Shown here piece after piece: positions 45,096 through 56,486 of a stretch of DNA of 64,000 bases. The stretch is from contig JAPNXP010000007.1 in assembly GCA_028753945.1 (NCBI GenBank), positions 1,674,001 through 1,738,000 of the forward strand. The letters are read 5' to 3'. The notes beneath the pieces were generated by a model, which was not told the DNA's origin, ran no database searches, and was given only the letters and a program-made list of their open reading frames with translations. The number at the start of each line of letters is the position of its first letter. Position 1 is the stretch's first letter. Position numbers and translations under genes: made by a program. Source of the DNA: Hexactinellida sp. DTS-2022. Lineage: Eukaryota > Porifera > Hexactinellida.

Positions 45096-46950
45096 TTCTA
45101 GTTACATTGACCCTTTTCCCTGCTTTCGTTGACTTTATCTGTTCTTGTTTCAATGCGAGTGGTTATATCGAAATGGACTTATTTATACATCTTATCAGTT
45201 GAATCAATGAAACACCACAAAAAATCTTAGAACCAAAACATTTACGTCAATTTCTGATAAATAGAGCTAATGTACCAAAACATTTTGGTTTTATTTCAGT
45301 TACATAGACCCTTTTTCCCACTTCGGTTACTCTATCTGTGGTTGTTTAAATTTATGAAGTTTTATCCAAGTAAATACTAGGTTGCACATCTACTCAGATT
45401 ATTCATTGAACGACGACGCCCAACTCTTAGAAATAACTCGTTGTGAATCTATAATTAATAAAGTTAATTTTGATGTTTATTCCAGTCACATAGACCTTTT
45501 TCCCAGCTTTCGTCTGTTCTTCTCAATGTGTGCGGTTAAGTCTAAAGATTCAAGGTTATGCATCTTCTCAGAGTAAAAAATGAAAGACCCCATCTCTTAC
45601 CAATATTATTTTGTTGTTTATCACCAATAAATTTCTTAACAATTCTGCATATTGCAGTTGCATAGACATTTTCCCCCTCATTTGTTGAATTTTATCTGTT
45701 CTGTTAAAATACGTAGATTATATCCAAAGATCTTGTAAAATTATTGTCAGATCAATAAAAGAAACGCCACACAACTCTTAAAACTATCACTTGTTGTGAA
45801 TCTCTTTCAATTAGCCAAAAGAAAGGGTCTATTTCAGTTACATAGAACCTATCCCAACATTGGTTACACTTATCTATGGCTGTTTGAATGTGTGAGGTCT
45901 ATCTAAATATACTAGTCTATACGTACATATTTTCAGCTTTTTCTAAGAACGTTACCCAACTACAGTAGATGTCCGTTATAAGCATACCAGTTATAAGAAC
46001 ATATCGGATAAAAGAACATTATGTTGGAAATTGTTGCCAAATATCTTATATATTTTATGTCGGTTATTAGAACATGCCGGTTATAAGCACATTAAGTGCA
46101 GTTTCCGACGATGTGCTTATAATCGGCATACGCTGTATTAGAACTAACTCAGTGTTGTGACTCTATGATATATAGAGTTTCTGTTGATGTTATTCCAATT
46201 TCCAGTTACATAAACCCTTTACCACTTTCGTTGACTGTTATCTGTACTTGTTTGAAAGTATGACTGAGGTTATATCCAAGTTATAGTTTATAATTCTCAA
46301 ATCAATAAATGAAACTAAACACAAGACTTAGAACGAAGACATTGTTGGGAATCTCTAATCAATTGGCTTAATGTAAGGGTATATTTTAGTTAGATAGACC
46401 ATTTTTCCTGCTTTCGTTGGCTATTATCTGCTCTTGTTTGAATGTGTGAGGTAATATCCAAATATATTTTTATATACTTCTTCTAAGATCAATAATTGAA
46501 ACGCCACACAACTCTTAGAAATAACACTTTGTTGTGAATCTCATATATCAATTAATGTTAAGGTATATTTCAGTTACATAGACCCTTCTCCTCAACTTGC
46601 TTACTTATTGCTGTGGTAGTTTAAATGTGTGAAGTTCCGTACATGTTTATTTGTATATTGATCTTCTCAGATTAATCAATGCATGACACACAAATCTTAG
46701 AACTAACAGGTGATCTGAATCTATAATAAATAGTGTAAATGTTTATTTATATTCCAGTTACATTGACCCTTTTCCCCGCTTTCGTTGCCTATTATCTGTT
46801 TTTTGTTCTAATGTGTGGGGTTTTATCTATTGATTTTAATTTATACAGATCAATAAATGAAACGACTCCCATCTCTTGCCAATAGTACTTTGTTCTTTTG
46901 AATAGTCATTAATAATTTAATTTTTCTAAATTTCCAGAATCATTTCGCTA
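45096..46950 (+). repeat. ~185-bp degenerate tandem repeats, right array
   Basis: The landmark gttacatagaccc (variants) starts at about 45101, 45298, 45484, 45657, 45837, 46203, 46391, 46572 and 46756. Spacing is 173-197 once the MITE at 45963 is removed. Same family as 32560-33926. Confidence 0.85.
45963..46135. mobile_element. 173-bp TA-flanked MITE
   Basis: Ends cagtagatgtccgttataag and, inverted, cagcgtatgccgattataag, flanked by TA. Same family as 34062-34509; inserted in a ~185-bp repeat. Confidence 0.8.
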
Positions 46951-47015
46951 TCTATTTCACTTCTATTAGCTTATTTAGTTTTAATTAAATTATCTTCTTT
47001 TGACTACTCTTAGAG

Positions 47016-47148
47016 CAGTGGTTCTCAACCTTTAATGGTCCGTGGACCCCTACAGAGAAACCCCCGGTGAAGGCTTCTGCTCGTGGCCCCCCGGCGAAGG
47101 CCTCGTCGTCCCCCAGGGGGTCCACGGGCGCCCGGTTGAGAAACACAT
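47016..47148. mobile_element. 133-bp hAT MITE
   Basis: The left end cagtggttctcaacctttaa is typical of non-autonomous hAT elements. The right end, inverted, is atgtgtttctcaaccgggcg. The 8-bp duplication is tcttagag (47008-47015) and tcttatag (47149-47156), one mismatch. The interior is GC-rich. Confidence 0.85.
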
Positions 47149-47316
47149 TCTTATAGAATTCATTTCTTGTATTACATGCACTGTTAAATAATTTTAGTTT
47201 AGTATTTCGTAAATTTGATTCATTTTTATCTATAAGCCTTAAAATAGATTTTTCTTTAATTGAGAATTCTTTCTGGATTCACTCACACTAGTTTACAAAT
47301 TCCCGCAATTCGTTCT

Positions 47317-47582
47317 CGTGCATTCCTTTACAATTGGATTTTTAATCCTTTTAACTTTCTTAATTCAAATTTAGAATTGTTTCAAATTAATGGTTCTTGT
47401 TTGATATTTCCTAAATTATAATTTTTTATCCATCATCATTAAATTAGAATAGTTTCAATTTTAGCTTTATTCAGTTTACATTTATCAATTCTTATTTTAT
47501 AATTTTATATTTTTATTGAATGCTAATCATAAATTCCCAATAGCCTATTTCCAAGAAGCTTGAGTTATAACGGTTATATTCG
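47317..47582 (-). repeat. Right inverted repeat of the 23.6-kb block
   Basis: Inverted partner of 24024-24312; ends ...cttgagttataacggttata before satellite. Confidence 0.85.
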
Positions 47583-50474
47583 TATATTTCTTAGTCGGGA
47601 AGCATATTGAGCACAGTTTTTAATTATAGAGAGTTTCCTTTGCGCACAATATATGACAAATCTATAATTCTTAGTCGGGGAACATAATAAGCACAGTTAA
47701 TCTTCTAGAGAGGTGCTATTGCGCACCGTTTATGACTAATGTATATTTAATTTTCGGGAAGCATTATAAGCACAGTTGTTATTCTAGAGAGGTGCTGTTG
47801 CGAACCGTATATTACTAATGTATATTTCTTAAGCGGAAAGCATAATAAGGACAGTTTTTAATGATAGAGAGTTTCTTTTGTGCACCGTTTATGACTTGAG
47901 TATATGTCTTAGTCGGGGAGCATAATGAGGACAGTTGTTATTCTAGAGAGTTGCAATTGCGCACCGTATATTATTAATGTATATTTCTTAGTCGGGAAGC
48001 ATTATAAGCGAACTTTTTAATATAGAGGGATTCTTTTGCGCACCGTAATTGACAAATCTATATTTCGTAGTTGGGGAGCATAATAATTACAGTTCTTCTT
48101 CTTGAGAGGTGCTATTGCGCACCGTTTATGACTAATGCATATTTCTTAGTCGGGAAGCATTGTAAGCACAGTTTTATTCTAGAGATGTGCTGTAGCGACC
48201 GTTTATTACTAATGTATGTTCCTTAGTTCGGGGAGCATAATAAGCACAGTTTTTTATTATAGATAGTTTCTTTTGCAAACCGTTTATGACTAATGTATAT
48301 TTCTTAGTCTGGAACCTTTATAACCACAGTTGTTATTCTAGAGAGGTGCTGTTGCGCATGTTTATAACTTATGTGTATATCTTATTCTGGAAGCATAATG
48401 AGCACACTTTTAATATAGAAAGTTTCTTTTGCGCAGCGTATATTGCAAATCTATATTTCCTATTCGGGGAGCATAATAATGACAGTTGTTCCTCTAGAGG
48501 TGAGCTATTGCGGGCCGTTTATTTCTATTGTTTATTGCTTAGTTAGGTAGCATAATATGCACAGTTGTAATAATAGAGAGTTTCTTTTGCGCACAGTATA
48601 AGACAATTCTATATTACTTTGTCGGGAAGCATAATAAGCACAGTTGTTATTCTAGAGTGTTTCTTTTGCGCACCGTATATTACAAATATATATTTCTTTG
48701 TCCTGAAGCATAATAAGGACAGTTGTTCTTCTAGAGAGGTGCTATTGCGTACCGTTTATGAGTAATGTTATTTCTTAGTAGGGAAGCTTAATAATTACAG
48801 TTTTTAATTATAGAGATTTTTTTGTGCGCACAGTTTTTGACTATCCATTTTTCTTAGTCGGGAAGAATTGTAAGCACAGTTGTTATTCTTGAGATGTTCG
48901 TTTGCACACCGTTAATTACAAATGCATATACCTAAGTGGGGAAGCATAATAACCACATTTTTTAATTATAGTCAGTTTCTTTTGCGCACCCTTTATGACT
49001 TATGTATATTTCTAAGTCGGGAACCATTATAACCACAGTTGTTATTCTAGAGAGGTGCTATTGCGCACCGTTTATGACTAATGATTTTCTATTACTCTGG
49101 AAGCATTATAAGCACAGTTGTTATTCTAGAGAGGTGCTGTTGCGCCCCGTTTATTACTAATGTATATTTCTTTTTCTGAATCACAATAAGTACAGTTCAT
49201 ATTATAGAGAGTTTCGTAAGCTCACACATTATGACTAATGTATATTTCTTTTTCGTGGGGCATTAAATACTGTTCCTTTTGTTGAGAGTTTCTTTTGCTC
49301 AACGTTTTTGACTTATGTATATTTCAGTGTTGGGAAACATAATAAACAGAATATTTATTCTAGAGGTAATATTGGGCACTGTTTATGAGTAATGTTTATT
49401 TCTTAGTTCGGGGAGCATAATAAGCACATTTTTTAATGATAGAGAGATTCTTTTGAATACAGTTTTTGACTAATGGATATTTCTTAGTCGGGAAGCAATA
49501 TAAGCACGGTTGTTATTCTAGAGAGGTGCTGTTGCGCACCATTTATTACTATTGTATATTTCTTAGTCTGGAAGCATAATGAGCACACTTTTCAATATAG
49601 AGAGTTTCTTTTCCGCAACGTATATTCCATATCTATATTACTTAGTCGGGAAGCATAATAAGCACAGTTGAAATTCTAGGGAGGTGCTATGGCGCACCGT
49701 TTATGACTAATGATTTTCTATTACTCGGGAAGCATTATAAGCACAGTTGTTATTCTAAGGAGGGGATGTTGCGCACCGTTTATTACTAATGTATATTTCT
49801 TGGGCTGAAAGCATAAATAGCACAGTTTTTAATATCGAGTTTCTTTTGCGCACCGTATATTTCAAAACTATATTTCTTAGTCAAATGCAAAATAAGAACA
49901 GTTGTTCTTCTAGAGAGGTGGTATTGCGCACCATGTATTTCTGATGTTCATTTCTTATTCGGGAGGGATAATATGCACAGTTGATATTAGAGAGAGGTGC
50001 TATTGCGCACCGTACATTACTAATGTATATTTTTTTGGCGGAAAGCATAATAAGCACTGTTTTTAAGGATAGAGAGTTTCTTTTGCGCACCGTATATTAC
50101 AAATCTTTATTTCTTTGTTAGATGCATAATAAGAACAATTGTTCTTCTTGAGAGGTGCTATTGCGCACCGTTTATGACTAATGTTATTTCTTAGTCGGGA
50201 AGCATAATAAGCACAGTTTTTAATTATAGAGAGTTTCTTTTGCGCACCGTTTTTAACTAATGCATATTTCTTAGTCAGGAAGAATTATAGGCACAGTCGG
50301 TATTCTAGAGAGATGCTGTTGCACACCGTTTATTACTCATGTATATTCCTTAGTCGAGAAGCATAATATTCACAGTTTTTAATTATAGAGTTTCTTTAGC
50401 GCACCGTTTATGTATAATGTTTATTTCTTAGTCGGAACCATTATAACCACAGTTGTTATTCTAGAGAGGTGTTT
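47583..50474 (+). repeat. ~79-bp satellite array, block 3
   Basis: About 36 monomers in the same orientation as the other blocks. The gaggtgctattgcgcacc and gagtttcttttgcgcacc flavours alternate more regularly here than in block 1. Interrupted at 50474 by the 4.8-kb transposon and continued at 55271 in matching phase. Confidence 0.95.
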
Positions 50475-53400
50475 GGGGAATTCCATTTCAACTCAACCAG
50501 TCTTTTCACCCATTTTCTCGGATTTGCCTGTAACTTCGTTATTTTTCAGACATTCTTCTGCCATTTATTTTGTGCAAGTGACAAATAATTCGGTCTACTG
50601 GTTCAAATGTTATGACCTTACAAAATTTCGAATTTTGGTCATTGAATCCGATTTTTTAAAAGTTTTTCAAACTACCTCCCTAATTCAAACTATTGTATAA
50701 TGGTGATTTTATTGCCTATTGCAACAAGAACTTCCAACTTGATACTTTAAAAGTCTTATATTCCAATGAGTGTATAATTGATTTGATATAAACTCATTTT
50801 CCACCTCAAAACTGAAACTGAAAGTGAACTCGGAAGTCGTTTCGGAACTATGACATTCGGGGAGATTTTTGTAACTATATTTTAAATCTTTATACACTAC
50901 CTTTGATTTGATTTTCAGCATGTAGAAAGTTTCTTTTACTCCCATGTATTCCCTTAGTGATATGAACATTTATCAGACATTTACCACTAAATTTCAAAAT
51001 TGAAAATTAAAATAATTATAATTTTTGGAATTTGTTCATATATTTAGCTGTATTTTTGTTCAATCGAAAATATTTCCAGTTAAATCTCTATTTTAACTCA
51101 TTGTTACAGAATTATACAATGCAATTTTTCAAATTATGAAAAATCATGTTTAAACTAACCTCAATTTACCATAGTTTCCGTAGGTAGCTTTGGAATTTAT
51201 TAATTTGCTTTATTGAATAATGGTATTAATTGCTTTTATTGTAAATATAATCAGTCAAATGATTTTTGAAAACATTTCTCAACTATTATATTTCGTGAGT
51301 AATTGAACTATTTGATTATTAATGTCATTACAGTCTTGTTCAATCGGAAAAGTTTATGAGTCTGCTTGTCACATAACAGTGCATACACATGGAAAATTGG
51401 AATTTTACCTATTATTGAAATTTCTCATGAAAACATTGAGTTATTAGTGTGGAGAACAGGAATTCGAAAAAATAGCTTGAAAACAGTTTGTCTTCATCAC
51501 CTAAAACAATATTTAGACCAGTTCACACAACTAAATCCATTTTGTTGTGATCCATTTGGACATCATGCTGACAAGAAAAATTACAAAGGTAGTCAATTAA
51601 TATCCAATCTGAATTTGACAAAATTTATACATACATAATTTCTAGGAACTGTAATAATAACTAAAGTAAGGCATTAGATCTATTGTCCTTCGAAGTATCA
51701 ATTGTCCCTGGATGTAAGGTGTGTTCGCGCTGTTGTTCTTTTCTTTCTGATATACTAAACGGAACGAAAGACTATAATGCAATCAGACATCTTTACAACA
51801 CCAATTCCCCTTCAGAATGCAAGATTTTATCTACCGTGACAAGTACTGAAATCCAAAGTTTAGACCTGGCTGTAACTCAGGTATGTTACTTATTCAGTAT
51901 TCTCGAATTGATTTTGGTAAACTAAATCTTTCGAATGAACTTTAATTAAGTAAATTACCTATTAATCCTAGGAAATGTTATAAGATATCATTGACGGGCT
52001 CCCAAAAGCTCTAGAAATTTCGCCAATCAAAACCCATGCCTCGCAGATTAGATATAGGCAAATAAAAATTAAATAAAAATTCGAAAAATTGACAGAAAAA
52101 TTCGATGTTGTTCTTATTCAATTCTTTTGTTAACTAGTTTTTTATGGATTTAAATTTTACTGTTCCATATAGCTGCCAAACATAGACGAACATGAAGAAT
52201 GCTTAAGCGTGGCCAATCCAACAAGCATTGCATTAACAGTCCAACAGAAGGCTGAACAATTTGATTTATTAATGGACTCAATTCGAATGAAAATCACATG
52301 TGCAGATAATCAAAGGCAACAACAGCTTCTTACCTTAGTCCCTCAGTCCTGCTCCCGTAAAACAATCACAGACTTTTTCAGTATAAGTGATTATCTAGTT
52401 CGTGTGTCACGCGAATTATTCAAAAGATCTGGCATTCTTGGAGATGTTGATTGTAAAAAAGGTAGACTTATTTAAATCAATCGATGGTACTTCATATTAA
52501 CAAAGGAGTATATACAATTTTTTTCTAAAATAGGAAAAAGCTACCTGAAGAGACAATCAGTACTGTTGAGTCTTTTTATCAAGACGATGAATTTACACGC
52601 CAGATGCCTGGAAAGAAAGATTACGTTAGAATTGCAAGTAACGTACATGTTCAGAAAAGATTAATCCTGTCTAATTTAAGAGAATTATTTGTCGAGTTCA
52701 AGATAGCGTACCCTAACTTAAAGGTACGAACTGTTGTTACTTTCCAATAAATTTGCGTAATAATCTAAAGCTATATACAACTTACATTAAATTTCATTTT
52801 CGAAGTTTTGTGAACTACGCCCAAAGTGGTGCGTACTTGCAGATTCACATGGACACACTCCGTGTGTGTTTGTTCCATTCACCAAAACGCCATCCTTCTC
52901 GTTGATGCGCTAGATGTTCAGATGGACTACAAAGATCTTACGGTCGACTACAAAGATCTTATGTCAAAGCTAGTTTGTTCACCTGAATATTCGGAGTTTA
53001 TGATTCAACGATGTGAAAAATGTCCGGGAAGCGAGAACCTAAGAAAATATATTGATATTGTGATCTGTGAAAAAAAGATGAACAGGTTTGTGTAAACTAT
53101 TATTTGATATTTCCTAGAATAGTGACTAAGTATATAATTGTCTGTATTTTCTAAATTAATAGGCGATAATTGAATACAATCAATGGGAATGCACTGATAA
53201 ATCAACCTTAGAGACTTATTCAAACACTTTAAAACAATACAAAGAAATTCTAATTAATTCAATTAACAAATTAAAGTCTCACTCATACATTTCTCGAGCT
53301 CAAACTTCGTATTTAAAAATGCGAAAAGATGCCCTTGATGACTATTCAGCAATTGTTTTGGTTGATTTTGCGGAGAATTACTCTTTTGTTGTGCAAGACG

Positions 53401-55270
53401 AAGTCCAAGGATTTCATTGGAATAACCTGCAAGCGACTTTACATCCAATCGTATTCTACTATCGAGAAAATGGTAAGTTGCATATGAGTATTAAGTAGTA
53501 CAATGTATGATTTGGATATACTTATTTTTAGGAATAATGTGCAATAAATCACTTTGTATTAAATCCGATGATACAGAGCATGATGTTATAATGGTATACG
53601 TAATCCAGCAAATATTTACAAAGCATCTAAAGCTAATTCTTCCACAAATTAAAAGACTAGAATATTTCAGTGATGGATGTGCAGGTCAATATAAAAACAA
53701 GAAGAACTTGTATAACCTGTGCCAACATATGAGTGATTTTGGAATTGAAGCGACTTGGAATTTCTTCGCAACATCCCACGGAAAATCATCATGTGATGGC
53801 ATTGGAGGAACAGTAAGGAGAGTTACTGCTAGAACAAGTATACAAAGCCCAAAGGAATACCACATTTTGACACCACTGCAGATGTTTGACTTTTGTTCAA
53901 CAACACCTAAACTCTAATCAATTCAATTCTTCTTCATTACTAAAAGTCAGGTAGCTCAAATGCGGGAAGCATCTACTACAAGGTATGTTAGCTTTTAATA
54001 GGGCCAATTAAAGATAATATTCTAATTAAGTAGTAGTTTATGTAAATGTTGTTCTAGATAAAAATATCAAGGCACTACCTGGTACACGTAGCTACCACCA
54101 ATTTACACCACTCAATCGGAACCTAATTGCAGCAAAGCGATTAAGTAGCCAAATGGAAATGACGATTATATAGGACTTCATGAAAAATAGGGTAACAGAT
54201 TCTAGAAAAACTTTGGAAATCTTTACCTCTGCATAGGTGATTATATTGCCTGTATGTATGACACAACTGGTATATAGGATTAATTGAAGATGTGTGCGAG
54301 GAAGAAGGTGATGTGAGAGTAAGTTTTATGCATCCCAAAGGGCCTGGCCGTCCTGAAAATTGTTTCTTCTGGCCTGCAAGAGAAGATATTTGTCATATCC
54401 CCGAAAGTGAAATTTTGGTCAAAATCTTAGCTCCAATAGCTTCATCAAAGAGTGCACGGAAGCATAAACTGTCTGGTTCTGATTCGGTATTTATAGCAGA
54501 TGGAATTGAGCTTAATTATAACTGTATATAAATGCATAAATTTAGGTTTTTTAAGTTTGTCAAAGATTTCTGAAACTTGAATGGGAGATTATTACACTAT
54601 CAACATATCATGGGTAAGTTTATTTTGAAAGATAATTCGTAGAAGAGAGTTAAATAGAGGCTCAACTGGAAATATTTTCGATTGAACAAAAATACAACTA
54701 AATATACAAACAAATTCAAAAAATTATAATTATTTTAATTTTCAGTTTTGAAATTTAGTGGTCAATGTCTGATAAATGTTCATATCACTAAGGGAATAGA
54801 TGGGAAGTGAAAGAAACTTTATACATGCTGAAAGTAAAGTAAAAGGCAGTACATAAAGATTTAAAAATTTATTTCCTAAAATATCCCCCGTCATAGTTCC
54901 GAAACCAATTCCGGTTTAAGTTTCTGTTACAGTTTTGAAGTGTTATATGAGTTTATATCAAATCAATTATACACTCATTGGAATATACGACTTTTAAAGT
55001 ATCAAGTTGGAAGTTCTTGTTGCAATAGGCAATAAAATCACCATTATACAATAGTTTGAATTAGGGAGGTAGTTATAAAAACTTTTAAAATATCTGATTC
55101 AATGACCAAAATTAGAAATTTTGTAAGGTCATAACATTTGAACCAGTTCACCGAATTATTTGTTACTTGCACAAAATAAATGACAGAACATTGTCTACTA
55201 AATAACGAAGTTACACTGCAAATCCGAGAAAGTAGGTGAAATGACTGGCTGAGTTGACCTGGAATTCCCC
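50475..55270 (+). mobile_element. 4.8-kb DNA transposon with ~630-bp TIRs
   Basis: TIRs 50475-51105 and 54640-55270 (inverted) begin ggggaattccatttcaactc and ggggaattccaggtcaactc and can be followed through to tcgaaaatatttccagtt. Flanks are satellite: left gaggtgttt, right tattgcgcacc, which joins to the consensus gaggtgctattgcgcacc with a possible 3-bp duplication (ttt/tat). A multi-exon transposase-like gene fills the interior. I cannot place it in a named superfamily. Confidence 0.9.
51360..54531 (+). pseudogene. Multi-exon transposase-like gene of an unnamed family
   Basis: Exons read: 51360-51588 (KTVCLHHLKQYLDQF, CCDPFGHH, donor aaag|gtagt); ~51671-51880 (VPGCKVCSRCCSFL, donor ctcag|gtatg); 52173-52460 (from ccatatag|ctgcc to aaaaaag|gtaga); ~52535-52723; 52807-53083 (FCELRPKWCVLA); 53163-53472 (VLVDFAENYSF, donor aatg|gtaag); 53532-53917 (YFSDGCAGQYKNKKNLYNLC, FFATSHGKSSCDGIGGTVRR); 54292-54531 (VSFMHPKGPGRPE, FFWPAREDICHIP). 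D in VDFAENY, D in FSDG and the late HGK-CDGIGG block look like a DDE/D-type core. The Cys-rich N-terminus suggests zinc binding. Multicopy relatives exist in cnidarian, mollusc and arthropod genomes as uncharacterised proteins. A frameshift inside VCVCSIHQNA (near 52865) and phase mismatches at two introns indicate a recently broken copy. Confidence 0.75.
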
Positions 55271-56142
55271 TATTGCGCACCGTTTAGGACTAATGTATAT
55301 TTATTAGTCGGGAAGCATTATAATTTATAAGCACAGTTGTTAATCTAGAGAGGTGCTGCTGCGCACCGTAAATAACAAATGTATATTTCTTAGTTGGGAA
55401 TCATAATATGAAAAGTTTTTAATTATAGAGAGTTTCTTTTGTGCACCGTTTTTGACTAATGCATAATTCTTATTCGGAAAGCATTGTAAGCATGGTTGTT
55501 GTTCTAGAGAGGTGCTGTTGCACAACGTTTATTACTAATTTATATTCCTTAGTCGGGAAGCATAATAACCACAGTTTTTAATTTTAGAGAGATTCTTTTG
55601 CGCACCGTATATGACTAATGTATATTTCTTATCCGGGAAACATTAAATCCACAGTTGTTGATCTAGAGAGGTGCTGTTGCGACCGTTTATAACTGATGTA
55701 TATGTCTTAGTATGGAAGCATAATAAGCACAGTTTTTATTATAGACAGTATTTTTGCTCAACCTTTATGACTAATGTATATTTCTTAGTCGGGGGGCATT
55801 ATAAGTACAGTTCATATTATAGAGAGTTTCTTTTGCTCAAAGTTTATGAATTATGTACATTTCATTGTCGGGAACCATTATAACCACAGTAGTGAATCTA
55901 GAGAGGTTCTATTGCGCAACGTTTATGACTAATGTTTATTTCTTAGTCGGGGAGGATAATAAGCACAGTTGAAATTATATAGAGCATTGGTTCTTAACCT
56001 TTCTCTGCCATTTCCCACCTTGGAATACCTAGTTACTCTATTCCCCACCTAAATATGAACTTAATTTAAGAAGTATATGGTGCTCATATACTATATGGGT
56101 ACACTTAATATCCCTTTTAATATTATTGTTATTAGTCCAGTG

Positions 56143-56300
56143 CAGTGGCGGCGCCAGCCAGCCGCCACTGGTGGGGCACGATTGCGTCACAGGTGGGGCA
56201 CAGGCTGTTAAACTGGGGCACACTCACATCAATGAGGTGTGGCACACTTAATTTAGTTGGTACACAGGCCCCATCTGGCCCCACCCTCGCTCCGCATCTG
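56143..56300. mobile_element. 158-bp hAT MITE, perfect 8-bp TSD
   Basis: Ends cagtggcggcgccag and, inverted, cagatgcggagcgag. gtccagtg at 56135-56142 and 56301-56308 is a perfect duplication. GC-rich; the left end itself forms a gtggcgg/ccgccac hairpin. Confidence 0.9.
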
Positions 56301-56334
56301 GTCCAGTGACACATATATATACATAACTATATAT

Positions 56335-56486
56335 CAGGGGTGTAAATCAAGCCAAATATTTCAAATATTTCATTTAATTTGAATTGATTCACGGGAATAT
56401 TGAGTGGCAAATGATTTGATTTGAAATTATTTGAAATCTCAAATGATTTGATTTAAGAAAAGATAAAATATTTATTTACAGCCCTG
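56335..56486. mobile_element. 152-bp hAT MITE
   Basis: Ends caggggtgtaaat and, inverted, cagggctgtaaat. The 8-bp duplication is ctatatat (56327-56334) and ctatatgt (56487-56494). The interior is made of atttgatttgaaat words. Confidence 0.9.

Larger units (their letters stand above)
24024..47582. mobile_element. 23.6-kb block bounded by long inverted repeats
   Basis: The left terminal repeat (24024-24312) and the inverted right one (47317-47582) share long stretches, for example ataacttaagcttcttgg, taatttaatgatgatggat and aattgtaaaggaatgcac. Both outer borders are satellite, cut at the same monomer point (after actaatg on the left, before tatatttcttag on the right). The interior contains a ~185-bp degenerate repeat in both orientations, a tyrosine-recombinase-like gene and many small elements. 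No polymerase, capsid or other giant-element gene is seen. It may be a large non-autonomous TIR transposon, or a satellite segment flanked by two inverted copies of a smaller element. Confidence 0.6.

Noticed and set aside
24024..47582. Maverick/Polinton identity for the large block
   Set aside because: Size and TIRs would fit, but no polymerase, integrase, protease or capsid homology can be seen.
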